NCBI RefSeq assembly: GCF_006980715.1
Contig: NZ_SBHN01000027.1
Coordinates: 1-64,000, forward strand
From: Telmatospirillum sp. J64-1
GTDB lineage: Bacteria > Pseudomonadota > Alphaproteobacteria > Rhodospirillales > Magnetospirillaceae
Reading direction: 5' to 3'
Length of the DNA: 64,000 nt
Shown here: positions 7,256 through 17,099 of the stretch, one piece after another
Layout: each line of letters opens with the position of its first letter
Position numbering within the stretch: position 1 is the stretch's first letter
Position numbers and translations under genes: made by a program
Notes under the pieces: model-generated
Databases searched by the model: none
What the model saw: the letters and a program-made list of their open reading frames with translations, nothing else
What the model was told of the DNA's origin: nothing

Positions 7256-8974
7256 ATGACCGGAACGGCGGCCATGACCACCGGCGCTGACCTAAAGGTC
7301 AGCGCCGGGGTTTTCTCGGAGACCGGCAGGCGGCAGCGGAACGAGGATTTCGCCGCTTCCTGCCTGGGAACGGCCACCGAGCGGGCCCGGCAAGGCATCG
7401 TCGCGGCCATCGCCGACGGCATGGGCGGCGCCAGGGGCGGACGCGAGGCCGCCGAGCTGATGGTCCGCGGCTTCATCGACGGCTATTACGCCGATTCGGC
7501 GACTTTGGGAGTGCAGCGCTCGGCCTCGCGCATCCTCCAGCCCCTGAACAGCTGGATTCATACCCAGGGCCGCACCGATCCCTTGCTGGCAGGCATGGGC
7601 TGCACCTTCACCGCCCTGGTGCTGCGCGGCCGCACCGCCCATGTCATCCATGTCGGCGATACCCGCCTCTACCGCCTGAGCGGCGACCGTCTGCTGCGCC
7701 TGACCGAGGACCATTCCCTCAGGCAGCCGGGACTGAGCCATGTCCTGTACCGGGCCATCGGGATCGAGGAAACTGTGCGGCTGGATTACGCCGCTCATCC
7801 CGTCGCCGTGCATGACCGCTTCCTGCTCTGCTGCGACGGCATCCATGGCGTGCTGCCGGACGAGAAGATCGCCGACATCCTGCGCCGCCGTTCGGCCCCC
7901 GAAGACAGCGCCTATGAACTGGTCTCCGCCGCCCTGGAAGCAGGCAGCGACGACAATGTGACGGCCCTGGTGCTGGATGTGCTGGACCTGCCGCCCCTGG
8001 ACCGGGACAGCATCGGGCGCAGCATCCTGACCCTGCCCATGATCCCGGTCCCCGCGCCCGGCGACAGGATCGACGGTTTCGTGCTGGGGAACGTCCTGTC
8101 CGAGGGCCGCTACAGCCGCCTGTTCATCGCCGAGGACGGCGTGGATGGCGGCAAGGTGGTGCTGAAATTCCCCCATCCCAGCGTGGCGACGGAGGCCACC
8201 TACAAGGCCGCCTTCATCCGCGAGGCTTGGGTCGCCGCCCGCGTCCGCAGCCCCTGGCTGGCCTCGGTGATCGAATTGCCCGAGGGACGGCAATCCTGCC
8301 TCTATACGGTCATGCCCTATTATGCGGGCGAGACGCTGGAACAGCGCCTGCGCCGCAAGCCGCGCCCCAGCCTGGAGGAAGGCCGCCAGATCGGCATCAA
8401 GCTGGGCAAGGCGGTGACGGCGCTGCACCGGGCAGGCATCATCCACCGCGACATCAAGCCCGACAATGTGATCCTGCAGGAGGATGGCGGGCTGAAGCTG
8501 CTGGATCTGGGCGTGGTGCGGATTCCGGGACTGGAGGATTTTCCTCAGACCGACGTGCCCGGAACGCCCAGCTACATGGCGCCCGAGATGTTCGCCGGGC
8601 AAGGCGGCAGCGAAACCTCCGACCTCTATGCCCTGGGCGCCACCCTGTACCGCCTTTACACCGGCCAATTCCCCCAAGGCGAGATCGAGCCCTTCAGCCA
8701 CCCCCGCTTCAAGAAGGTTCCGTCCCTGGCCAGGCTGCGCCCCGACCTGCCGGCCTGGCTGGACGCCACCCTGGCCAAGGCCCTGGCCCTGGACCCCAAG
8801 GAACGGCATGGCGATGTGATGGAACTGGTCCTGGACCTGGAAGGCGGACCGACAGAGGCCCAGCCGGCCGACAGGCGGCGGCCGCCGCTCTATCACCGCA
8901 ATCCGGTCCTGTTCTGGCAGGCCGTTTCAGGCGTCCTGTTCCTGGCGTTGCTGGCCTGCCTGATCGTGCATTAG
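7256..8974 (+). CDS. Bifunctional PP2C phosphatase / Ser-Thr protein kinase fusion
   Basis: A 572-aa fusion. Residues about 15-245 form a PP2C phosphatase with metal-site motifs RNEDF (28-32), ADGMGG (53-58), HVGDTRLYR (132-140), CDGIHGVL (193-200) and SDDN (231-234). Residues about 272-530 form a Hanks-type kinase: Lys304 in VVLKF, catalytic loop HRDIKPDN (397-404), and DLG (417-419) in place of DFG. A C-terminal hydrophobic helix (residues ~549-571) should anchor it in the inner membrane. It starts 2 bp after the nitrate transporter. The same kind of gene sits in other proteobacterial nir/nas operons (PA1782 of Pseudomonas aeruginosa). The substrate is unknown; transporter or reductase control is inference. 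The 3' end overlaps the convergent lipid kinase gene by 48 bp. Confidence 0.9.
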   Translation: MTGTAAMTTGADLKVSAGVFSETGRRQRNEDFAASCLGTATERARQGIVAAIADGMGGARGGREAAELMVRGFIDGYYADSATLGVQRSASRILQPLNSWIHTQGRTDPLLAGMGCTFTALVLRGRTAHVIHVGDTRLYRLSGDRLLRLTEDHSLRQPGLSHVLYRAIGIEETVRLDYAAHPVAVHDRFLLCCDGIHGVLPDEKIADILRRRSAPEDSAYELVSAALEAGSDDNVTALVLDVLDLPPLDRDSIGRSILTLPMIPVPAPGDRIDGFVLGNVLSEGRYSRLFIAEDGVDGGKVVLKFPHPSVATEATYKAAFIREAWVAARVRSPWLASVIELPEGRQSCLYTVMPYYAGETLEQRLRRKPRPSLEEGRQIGIKLGKAVTALHRAGIIHRDIKPDNVILQEDGGLKLLDLGVVRIPGLEDFPQTDVPGTPSYMAPEMFAGQGGSETSDLYALGATLYRLYTGQFPQGEIEPFSHPRFKKVPSLARLRPDLPAWLDATLAKALALDPKERHGDVMELVLDLEGGPTEAQPADRRRPPLYHRNPVLFWQAVSGVLFLALLACLIVH

Positions 8975-9898
8975 CGCGCCTTCGCCCGTTTCCGGCACCA
9001 CCAGGTCGACGACGAGGCCGGACACCGAAATCTCGACCGGCAGCAATCCCAGCGGGTCGCCGTCGGCCTGGACCGGCGTTCCGGCGGGGCCATTGATGAC
9101 GATCCTTCTGCCCGGAACGATCCTGACATCGGGAAGTCTGCCCAGGCGGCCCAAGCCCAAGGCCAGGCCGTAGCGCAGCATGGACCAGGCCCCCGCCCGT
9201 TCCAGCAACACGGCATGAAGCATCTCGCCGCAGAGATCCGCATCCGGCGCGGCGCGGAAAGGCCCGCCATAGCATCGCGCCTTGCAGGCAACCACCATGC
9301 GGGCAGTGTAGGGCACACCGTCCACGATGACTTCAAGGGACGGGAAGCCATAGGACAGCGCCCTCCGGCAGGCTTCCAGTCCGTAGGCGAGCTTGCCCAG
9401 GCGGCGCTTCAAGTCCAGGTCGAGGCCATGCACCACCGCGGCATCCGCCCCGACGCTGGCCATCAGCACGAAATAGCGTCCCTGCGCCTCGCCCAGCCGG
9501 ATTGTCCTCAGGCGCCCTTCCAGGACGGCCTTGGCCACCTTCCGCGGTGCGCAGGACAGGCGGATCTCGGCGGCAAGCACATTGGCCGTCCCCAGGGGCA
9601 TGAAGGCCACGGGCAGCTTGCGGCGGGCCATCGCCAAGCCGTTGACCACCTCGTTGAGCGTTCCGTCCCCGCCTGCCGCGACGATCAGGTCGAAGCCCCG
9701 GTCACCGGCAGTACTTGCCGCCGTCTCGGCGTCGCCCCGTTGGGTCGTGGCGAACAATTCATAGCGGCAGCCGGCCCGGGCCAGCTCCTCCAGGAAAAGC
9801 TGCAACCTGCGCTGCCGACGCGCCCCGGCGGTGGGATTATAGACGACGAGCAGATGCCTGAAAGCCGGCCGCTGCCCTGCGGGAGAGAGTGTAGTCAT
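8927..9898 (-). CDS. Diacylglycerol kinase-family lipid kinase (YegS/DagK-like)
   Basis: A 323-aa protein with the DAGK catalytic fold: NPTAGARR near the N-terminus, the nucleotide loop AAGGDGTLNEVVNGL, then MPLGTANVLA. It should phosphorylate diacylglycerol or a related lipid at the membrane with ATP. Start taken at ATG 9898 after GAAAGA. A start at 9946 is possible but adds an unlikely leader. It is divergent from the phosphoesterase gene at 10040, sharing one intergenic region, and convergent with the PP2C-kinase, overlapping it by 48 bp. Context suggests it re-phosphorylates diacylglycerol released during lipid turnover. Sphingoid substrates cannot be excluded. Confidence 0.88.
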   Translation of the reverse strand: MTTLSPAGQRPAFRHLLVVYNPTAGARRQRRLQLFLEELARAGCRYELFATTQRGDAETAASTAGDRGFDLIVAAGGDGTLNEVVNGLAMARRKLPVAFMPLGTANVLAAEIRLSCAPRKVAKAVLEGRLRTIRLGEAQGRYFVLMASVGADAAVVHGLDLDLKRRLGKLAYGLEACRRALSYGFPSLEVIVDGVPYTARMVVACKARCYGGPFRAAPDADLCGEMLHAVLLERAGAWSMLRYGLALGLGRLGRLPDVRIVPGRRIVINGPAGTPVQADGDPLGLLPVEISVSGLVVDLVVPETGEGALMHDQAGQQRQEQDA

Positions 9899-9963
9899 TC
9901 TTTCTTCATAACCTGGAACGGGGGGAAATGAATGTGACGCAAGCATGAATTCAACATTTCACA

Positions 9964-9981
9964 GCGTCATAAATCCATAAT
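9964..9981 (+). promoter_or_regulatory. Candidate degenerate PhoB box
   Basis: GCGTCATAAATCCATAAT resembles the PhoB direct repeat CTGTCAT-N4-CTGTCAT. The first unit with its AT spacer matches 9 of 11 positions, but the second matches only 4 of 7. It lies 58 bp before the phosphoesterase start, inside the divergent intergenic region. The match is weak and is kept because the downstream genes belong to a pathway that is PhoB-controlled in other alphaproteobacteria. Confidence 0.3.
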
Positions 9982-10013
9982 TAGACTGAGCCGTAAAAAT
10001 GTAAGAATAGCTT

Positions 10014-10039
10014 GAGAGGGCAGCGCAGGAGACCCTCTC
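10014..10039 (+). promoter_or_regulatory. Hairpin presenting the ribosome binding site in its loop
   Basis: GAGAGGG (10014-10020) pairs perfectly with CCCTCTC (10033-10039), which abuts the ATG at 10040. The 12-nt loop carries the Shine-Dalgarno CAGGAGA. The geometry could tune translation of the phosphoesterase. No ligand or regulator is evident. Confidence 0.45.
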
Positions 10040-10834
10040 ATGACAGCAGATGTCCGACCTGCACATTACAGAACGGTGTGGATTTCAGACGTTCATCTCG
10101 GGACGAAAGGATGCCAGGCAGAATATCTTCTTGAGTTCCTGAAGGTTACCGAATGTGACTGTCTCTATCTGGTCGGCGATATCGTCGATGGCTGGCGCCT
10201 CAAGCGAAGCTGGTATTGGCCGCAGGCGCATAACGACGTTGTCCAGAAACTGCTGCGCAAGGCGCGCAAGGGCACGCGCCTGATCTATGTGCCCGGCAAT
10301 CATGACGAATTCGCCCGCAACTTCGTCGGCAACGGCTTCGGCGCCGTCGAGTTGGTGCGGGAGGCGATCCATGTCACGGCGGACGGCAAGCGGCTTCTCG
10401 TCCTGCATGGCGACGATTTCGACGGCGTCGTCCTCTATGCGAAATGGCTCGCCGTCCTGGGCGACCAAGCCTACAGCCTGGCGCTGGTCCTGAACCGCTG
10501 GTTCAACTGGTGGCGCCGCCGCCTGGGCTACGGTTATTGGTCGCTTTCGGCCTTCCTGAAGCACAAGGTCAAGAACGCCGTCCAGTTCATCGGGAATTAT
10601 GAGGAGACGGTCATGGAGGCCGCCCGCCAACGCCAGGTCGACGGGGTCATCTGCGGCCATATCCATCATGCCGTGATCCGCGAATGCGACGGCTTCGTCT
10701 ACGCCAATTGCGGCGATTGGGTCGAAAGCTGCTCCGCCTTGGTCGAACACGCCGACGGCCGGCTGGAAGTCCTCTACTGGCCGCAACTGGTTTCCCAGAT
10801 CCAGTCCGAAAGAATGGCCTTATGCGCATCGTGA
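10040..10834 (+). CDS. PlcP/LpxH-like metallophosphoesterase (phospholipase C or UDP-diacylglucosamine diphosphatase family)
   Basis: A 264-aa calcineurin-like phosphoesterase with all metal motifs: SDVHLG (near 15-20), GDIVDGW, GNHDE, and GHIHHA late in the protein. Automatic annotation usually calls this family UDP-2,3-diacylglucosamine diphosphatase. However, the long WRLKRSWYWPQAHNDV segment and the immediate downstream GT4 gene match, from memory, the PlcP phospholipase C group. PlcP releases diacylglycerol from phospholipids under phosphate limitation in Sinorhizobium and marine bacteria. Alphaproteobacteria usually use LpxI for the lipid A step, which also argues for PlcP. Expected to act at the inner membrane. 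It overlaps the next gene by 13 bp. Confidence 0.75.
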   Translation: MTADVRPAHYRTVWISDVHLGTKGCQAEYLLEFLKVTECDCLYLVGDIVDGWRLKRSWYWPQAHNDVVQKLLRKARKGTRLIYVPGNHDEFARNFVGNGFGAVELVREAIHVTADGKRLLVLHGDDFDGVVLYAKWLAVLGDQAYSLALVLNRWFNWWRRRLGYGYWSLSAFLKHKVKNAVQFIGNYEETVMEAARQRQVDGVICGHIHHAVIRECDGFVYANCGDWVESCSALVEHADGRLEVLYWPQLVSQIQSERMALCAS

Positions 10835-11847
10835 TCGTCACCGACGCCTGGGCCCCCCAGGTGAACGGTGTGGTGCGCACCCTCGGCGCACTCGTCGGGG
10901 AACTGCAACGGACAGGGCATGAGGTCGCGACGATCACGCCGCAGGACTTCAAGACCATGCCTTGCCCGACCTATCCGGAAATCCGCCTCTCTCTCTTCCC
11001 GCGGCGGAAACTCGCCCGCCTCATCGAGGCGGCACGGCCTTGCGCCATCCATATCGCCACCGAAGGGCCGCTCGGCTGGGCGGCACGGGCCTATTGCCTG
11101 CGCAAGGGCCTGCCCTTCACCACCGCCTATCACACGCGCTTCCCCGAATATGTCAGGGCCCGCTTCGGCATCCCACTGGCCGTGTCCTATGCGCTGATCC
11201 GGCGTTTCCATGCTTCCGCCGCGACCGTCATGGTGGCGACGGAAACGGTCGAGCGGGAAATCCACACCTGGGGCATCACCCGGACCAGCCGATGGACGCG
11301 GGGGGTCGATACCGATCTCTTCCGCCCGCATCCCCAGCAAGTCTACGACCTTCCCCGGCCGATCTTCCTGTATGTAGGCCGCTTGGCCGTCGAGAAGAAT
11401 ATCGAGGCCTTTCTCTCCCTCGACCTGCCCGGCTCGAAAGTCGTCGTCGGCGACGGCCCGCAGCGCCAGGACCTGGAACAGAAATACCCGGGCGTCCTGT
11501 TCACCGGGGCCAAGCAGGGGGCGGACCTGGCCGCGCATTACGCCGGGGCGGATGTCTTCGTCTTCCCCAGCCGCACGGACACTTTCGGCCTCGTCCTGCT
11601 CGAAGCCCTGGCCTGCGGCCTGCCTGTGGCGGCCTATCCCGTTCCCGGCCCTCTGGATGTCATCGGCAATGCCGAGGTCGGATGCCTGGACGAGGATCTG
11701 CGGCAGGCCGCCATGAAGGCGCTCGGGATCTCCCGCGAGGCCTGCCGCAGCTATGCGGACAATTTCTCATGGTCCGCCAGCGCTGCCCAATTCCTGGGAA
11801 ATCTCAGCCCCTTCTCCGCCGAAGCCTCCTTCGCGCCCGCCGCCTGA
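10822..11847 (+). CDS. GT4 glycosyltransferase, candidate diacylglycerol glycosyltransferase (Agt-like)
   Basis: A 341-aa GT-B glycosyltransferase. The N-terminus MRIVIVTDAWAPQVNGVV is typical of the MgtA/SqdX/Agt group, and the C-terminal nucleotide-sugar site reads FVFPSRTDTFGLVLLEALACG. Start placed at ATG 10822, since the ORF upstream of it is only an overprint of the phosphoesterase gene. The 13-bp overlap implies translational coupling. In SAR11 and roseobacters a PlcP-Agt pair turns phospholipid into mono- or glucuronosyl-diacylglycerol; the same arrangement here suggests glycolipid synthesis. The sugar donor and acceptor are not proven by sequence. Confidence 0.85.
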   Translation: MRIVIVTDAWAPQVNGVVRTLGALVGELQRTGHEVATITPQDFKTMPCPTYPEIRLSLFPRRKLARLIEAARPCAIHIATEGPLGWAARAYCLRKGLPFTTAYHTRFPEYVRARFGIPLAVSYALIRRFHASAATVMVATETVEREIHTWGITRTSRWTRGVDTDLFRPHPQQVYDLPRPIFLYVGRLAVEKNIEAFLSLDLPGSKVVVGDGPQRQDLEQKYPGVLFTGAKQGADLAAHYAGADVFVFPSRTDTFGLVLLEALACGLPVAAYPVPGPLDVIGNAEVGCLDEDLRQAAMKALGISREACRSYADNFSWSASAAQFLGNLSPFSAEASFAPAA

Positions 11848-11919
11848 CCCGCTCCGCGCCTCTTGCCGGGCGAGGTAACATGGAGTACATATCATCATAT
11901 TATAACAAGTTGACGCGGG

Positions 11920-12699
11920 ATGGAGATGATCGAGCCTGCAGGACTGGACCGGCGCGGGCCGATGCCCCTGTATCACCAGATATTCTCGCAATTGCGGGCC
12001 GACATCTATCAGGGCCGCTACGAGGCCACCGGCCTTCTGGAAAGCGAGCAGGAGCTTGAGAACCGCTTCGCCGTTTCCCGCATCACCATCCGCCGGGCAC
12101 TGGACGAACTGGAACGGCGCGGGCTGATCGACCGCAGCCGGGGACGGGCCACCCGCGTCCTGGCCGGGCCGAGCCAGCGCCCGGCCCCGGTCAGCCTGTC
12201 GGGGGAATTGAACAACGCCCTGGTCATCGGCCTCGGCACCGCCGTCTCCTTGCTCGACTATGCCACCATTCCCGCCCCGCAGGACGTGGCCCAGACCCTG
12301 GGCGTGCCGCGCGCGACGCCGCTCTTGTGGATCGAAAGGCTGCGCAGCCGCGATGGCGAACCCTTCTGCCATGTCGAGCTGCATCTGCCGCCCTGGGTCG
12401 CACCCCATGTCTCGCGCGAGGCCATGGAACGCAAGCCGATGCTGGACATCCTGACGGAAGCCAGCTTCACCTTGCATCACGGCACGCAATCCCTGTCCGC
12501 CACCGCCGCGGATGCCCGGCTTGCCCACCTGCTCCGCACCACCGAGGGCGCTCCGCTCCTGCGGCTCGAACGGGTGGTGCGGGAAGAAAGCGGGCGTGCC
12601 CTGGAACTGGTTTCCATCCGTTTTCCCGCCGACAGCTTCCGTTACGTGATGGAGCTGACCCCTGCCGTCAGTTCAGCGATGCCGAGAGTGGAAGCATGA
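11920..12699 (+). CDS. GntR-family regulator with UTRA sensor domain
   Basis: A 259-aa HutC-type regulator. Residues about 15-80 form the GntR winged helix (PLYHQIFSQLRADI, then VSRITIRRALDELERRGLI with SRGRATRV wing). Residues about 95-245 form a UTRA ligand-binding domain (GVPRATPLLWIERLRSRDGE and VRFP-like ending). It begins 72 bp after the glycosyltransferase and its stop overlaps the start of the AbrB-like membrane protein by 4 bp, so it probably senses a compound handled by that protein and controls its own operon. The ATG at 11926 is an alternative start. The ligand is unknown. Confidence 0.9.
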   Translation: MEMIEPAGLDRRGPMPLYHQIFSQLRADIYQGRYEATGLLESEQELENRFAVSRITIRRALDELERRGLIDRSRGRATRVLAGPSQRPAPVSLSGELNNALVIGLGTAVSLLDYATIPAPQDVAQTLGVPRATPLLWIERLRSRDGEPFCHVELHLPPWVAPHVSREAMERKPMLDILTEASFTLHHGTQSLSATAADARLAHLLRTTEGAPLLRLERVVREESGRALELVSIRFPADSFRYVMELTPAVSSAMPRVEA

Positions 12700-13715
12700 G
12701 GCGATATTTTCCCGAGGGGATGGGGACCATGCTGGTCTTCTCCCTCATCGGCGGCCTAGTCTTCGCGCTGGCGGGCCTGCCGGCACCCTGGCTTCTGGGC
12801 CCGCTGGCGGCGACCGTCGCGGTTTCCCTGTCCGGCATCCGCCAGGCCTTTCCGACCTGGATGCAAACCGGCGTCCTGCTGATGATCGGCATCAATGTGG
12901 GCGGCGCTCTGACACCGGAAAGCCTCGCCCAGGCAGCCAACTGGCTGCCCAGCATCCTGGGCATGATGGCGGCCTTGTTCGGTTCCCTGGTCATCGGCGC
13001 GGTCTTCCTCACCCGCGTCGGGCACTTTACCGGCGATACCGCCTTTTTCGCCGCCTTTCCGGGGCATCTCGCCATGGTCCTGGCCACCGCCGCGGAAAGC
13101 CGGGCGGCCATGGGCAGCGTCGCCACGGCGCAGAGCCTGCGCCTGACCATGCTCGTCGTCGCCATTCCCACCCTGCTTTACATCACGACGCCGGGCGGCG
13201 GCGTGGTCGAGCGCAGCCTGCCCGATCCCCTGTCGGTCGCGGTCGCCATGACCGCAGGCATCGCTGGCTGGCTGCTGGCCCGGCGCTTCAACCTTCCCGC
13301 CCCGCCCTTAATGGGAACCATCCTCGGATCGGGCGCGGCCTCCCTGGCCGGTTTCTCCATCGGCCCGCTGCCCGAGATCGTCGAGGCCGGCCTGCTGCTG
13401 GCGGTCGGCGGCATGATCGGCGCCCGCTTCTACGGCTCCTCGGCCCGGCTCCTGGCCGCCGCCCTGCCCGTCTGCCTGGCGAGCGTGCTGCTGGCCCTGC
13501 TGACGACGGCCGCCATCGCCCTGCCGCTCAGCCATGTCACCGGCCTTCCCTTCGGCCAATTGCTCATGGCCTATGCGCCGGGGGGCGCGGATGTCATGCC
13601 CCTGCTTGCCATGTCGCTGGGCTACGATCCCGCCTTCGTCGGCGTCCATCATAGCGTGCGCCTGGTGGTCACCGCCCTGGCCCTGCCGCTACTGGCCCGG
13701 CGCTATTTGCAGTAA
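12696..13715 (+). CDS. AbrB-family (ammonia monooxygenase-like) membrane protein
   Basis: A 339-aa polytopic membrane protein of the AbrB/PF05145 type with two repeated halves. Visible repeat signatures are LPAPWLLGPLAAT near residue 28 and LPAPPLMGTILGSG in the second half, and MLLMIG/LMAYAPGGADVMPLLA segments. The family name is historical: it is neither the Bacillus transition-state regulator nor an ammonia monooxygenase subunit. Members are probably transporters of unknown substrate. The ATG sits in an ATGA overlap with the GntR gene. Pairing with a UTRA regulator implies an inducible transport role. Confidence 0.85.
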   Translation: MRRYFPEGMGTMLVFSLIGGLVFALAGLPAPWLLGPLAATVAVSLSGIRQAFPTWMQTGVLLMIGINVGGALTPESLAQAANWLPSILGMMAALFGSLVIGAVFLTRVGHFTGDTAFFAAFPGHLAMVLATAAESRAAMGSVATAQSLRLTMLVVAIPTLLYITTPGGGVVERSLPDPLSVAVAMTAGIAGWLLARRFNLPAPPLMGTILGSGAASLAGFSIGPLPEIVEAGLLLAVGGMIGARFYGSSARLLAAALPVCLASVLLALLTTAAIALPLSHVTGLPFGQLLMAYAPGGADVMPLLAMSLGYDPAFVGVHHSVRLVVTALALPLLARRYLQ

Positions 13716-13756
13716 GCGGCCTTTTCACCCGGATCGCGCGATGCTATCTGTAAGGG

Positions 13757-14137
13757 ATGTTTGGACTTTTCAGCCTTTTCGGCCGTTCCCGCGACATCCA
13801 GCTTCTGGACGCATCGCTGCGTGACGTGGGCCTGCATCCGCGCCTGGTTCCCGACGCGGTGAAGATCACCACCATGAAGCTGCTGAAGGAAGCCTGCGCG
13901 GGCAATCCCGATCCCGCCGCGACGGCGCGGGCCGCCGAGGTCCTGGCCTATTGCATGCTGGGCTGGCAGAGCTTCGGCGACAGCAACGATCCCCATCTGT
14001 CGGAAACGGTGCGTCAACGCATCGACACGGCGACCGAGGAAGGCGACAGCCTGGACGCCCGGCTGGTCATGCTCACCCTGCAGGCCGGGGTGATCCAGCC
14101 CAGTGTCATCGACCGGCACGGGCTGGAAATCACCTGA
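13757..14137 (+). CDS. Conserved hypothetical protein, 126 aa
   Basis: I do not recognise the family. The protein is soluble, mostly helical in appearance, with the segments SRDIQLLDASLRDVGLHPRL and ARAAEVLAYCMLGWQSFG. There is no signal peptide or membrane segment. The start ATG 13757 follows TAAGGG closely. Codon usage is like that of neighbouring genes. It lies 41 bp after the AbrB-like gene and its end overlaps the opposite-strand zinc-ribbon ORF by 8 bp, so it is likely the last gene of its unit. Confidence 0.7.
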   Translation: MFGLFSLFGRSRDIQLLDASLRDVGLHPRLVPDAVKITTMKLLKEACAGNPDPAATARAAEVLAYCMLGWQSFGDSNDPHLSETVRQRIDTATEEGDSLDARLVMLTLQAGVIQPSVIDRHGLEIT

Positions 14138-14333
14138 GGCAGAGCGGCGTCTCTTCCCCGGCCGTCTGGGGCCAATCCTGTTCCACCTTCTCATCCTCGG
14201 GCTGTTGCTCGCCCCGGGTCACGGAATAGCACACCAGACACCATCCCACCGTCGCCAGGACCCGGTCCTTGACCAGACGCTGGCGTGTCTGTCGGCCACA
14301 GCAGGGGCAGTAGGCGGTCTCGATACTGTTCAT
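14130..14333 (-). CDS. Small zinc-ribbon-like protein, 67 aa
   Basis: A short ORF with two Cys pairs spaced like a zinc ribbon: YCPCCGRQT (residues 8-16) and WCLVCYSV (31-38), followed by an acidic tail. The start is ATG 14333. There is no membrane segment. The motif arrangement supports a real small metal-binding protein, possibly a regulator or adaptor. It is convergent with the 126-aa hypothetical gene. Gene reality is moderately supported. Confidence 0.5.
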   Translation of the reverse strand: MNSIETAYCPCCGRQTRQRLVKDRVLATVGWCLVCYSVTRGEQQPEDEKVEQDWPQTAGEETPLCLR

Positions 14334-14496
14334 GGTCCATCAGGCCTTTTCGAATGTTGGCGCCATAATGCTCGGGACCCGTTTCAGTTCCGCGACGGCA
14401 TGGTGAAACTTTGGTGATTCCACGGAAGGAGTGGCAGACGGGACGACAGAGGGTTACGAGCGTCCTATATAGGGAACCGAACGTAAGAGGTTTCGC

Positions 14497-16320
<1,824 letters not shown>

Positions 16321-16346
16321 TCCTCCGCCCCCCTCCCTTCGCATTC

Positions 16347-17009
16347 CTAGTCCTGCGGTTTGACCGCATGCGCGGCGAGGAACCAGTCCACGCTACGCTG
16401 CACCCGTTCCTGGGCCTCTTCCCGCGTCGGCGGGCCGCGCAGGGCCAGCCTCTGCGCGATCCAGTCGGGGCCATGGCACCAGCTTGCGACCAGGGAATCG
16501 GCTGCCTTGTCCACATCCGGCAGGCGGATCATCCCCCGCTCGCAGGCCTGGCGGAGGATTCCCGTCACCGTTCCCAGGACCACCCCTGGGCCGCTTTCAT
16601 AGAAGGCGGCGGCGATCTCGGGATGCGTCGCCGCCTCGGTGGCAAGAATCAGGTCCAGCCGCAGGACGTCCGGACTGCGAAGAAATAGTACGAAGGCGGT
16701 GCCATAGGTGATCAAGGCCCGGCGTAGATCGGCCGGCGGATCGGGCAGGTCCGCCAGAGCCTCAGCAAGGGTCTCCGTCCGGGAGCGTACGGACGCTGCG
16801 AACAGCCCGGCCTTGTCGCCGAAATGGGCATAGACCGTCATCTTCGACACCCCTGCCTCCGACGCGATCCTGTCGACCCGCGTCGCCGCGATTCCGTTCT
16901 CCAGGAACTGCCGGCATGCCGCGTCTAAAATAGCCTTGCGTTTTTCCTCATCCTTCGGCCGCCCCGGCCCCTGTTTGCGTCCTTGCTGTGCGGCCATATC
17001 GGATGGCAT
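16347..17009 (-). CDS. TetR-family repressor of the adjacent RND pump
   Basis: A 220-aa one-domain regulator with an N-terminal TetR helix-turn-helix (ILDAACRQFLENGIAATRVD, then VSKMTVYAHFGDKAGLFAA) and an AcrR/TetR C-terminal ligand domain. ATG 17009 is preferred, behind GGAGGA; a GTG at 17012 is an alternative. It is divergent from the membrane fusion protein gene and shares with it a 90-bp region carrying two copies of a TetR-type operator. Likely represses both itself and the efflux pair. Confidence 0.92.
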   Translation of the reverse strand: MPSDMAAQQGRKQGPGRPKDEEKRKAILDAACRQFLENGIAATRVDRIASEAGVSKMTVYAHFGDKAGLFAASVRSRTETLAEALADLPDPPADLRRALITYGTAFVLFLRSPDVLRLDLILATEAATHPEIAAAFYESGPGVVLGTVTGILRQACERGMIRLPDVDKAADSLVASWCHGPDWIAQRLALRGPPTREEAQERVQRSVDWFLAAHAVKPQD

Positions 17010-17028
17010 CACTCCTCCAATAATTCAT

Positions 17029-17070
17029 GGACTCACGGGTACAATAATGATAATCCTGGACTCGCGAGTA
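17029..17070. promoter_or_regulatory. Two tandem TetR-type operator copies
   Basis: GGACTCACGGGTA (17029-17041) and GGACTCGCGAGTA (17058-17070) are repeats differing at two positions, 29 bp apart start to start. The second contains the perfect palindrome ACTCGCGAGT. They lie between the divergent tetR-type gene and the efflux genes, one near each start, as expected for repression in both directions. Confidence 0.65.
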
Positions 17071-17099
17071 TAGCAATCTGCCCAGCGAAAGGCCAGGAA

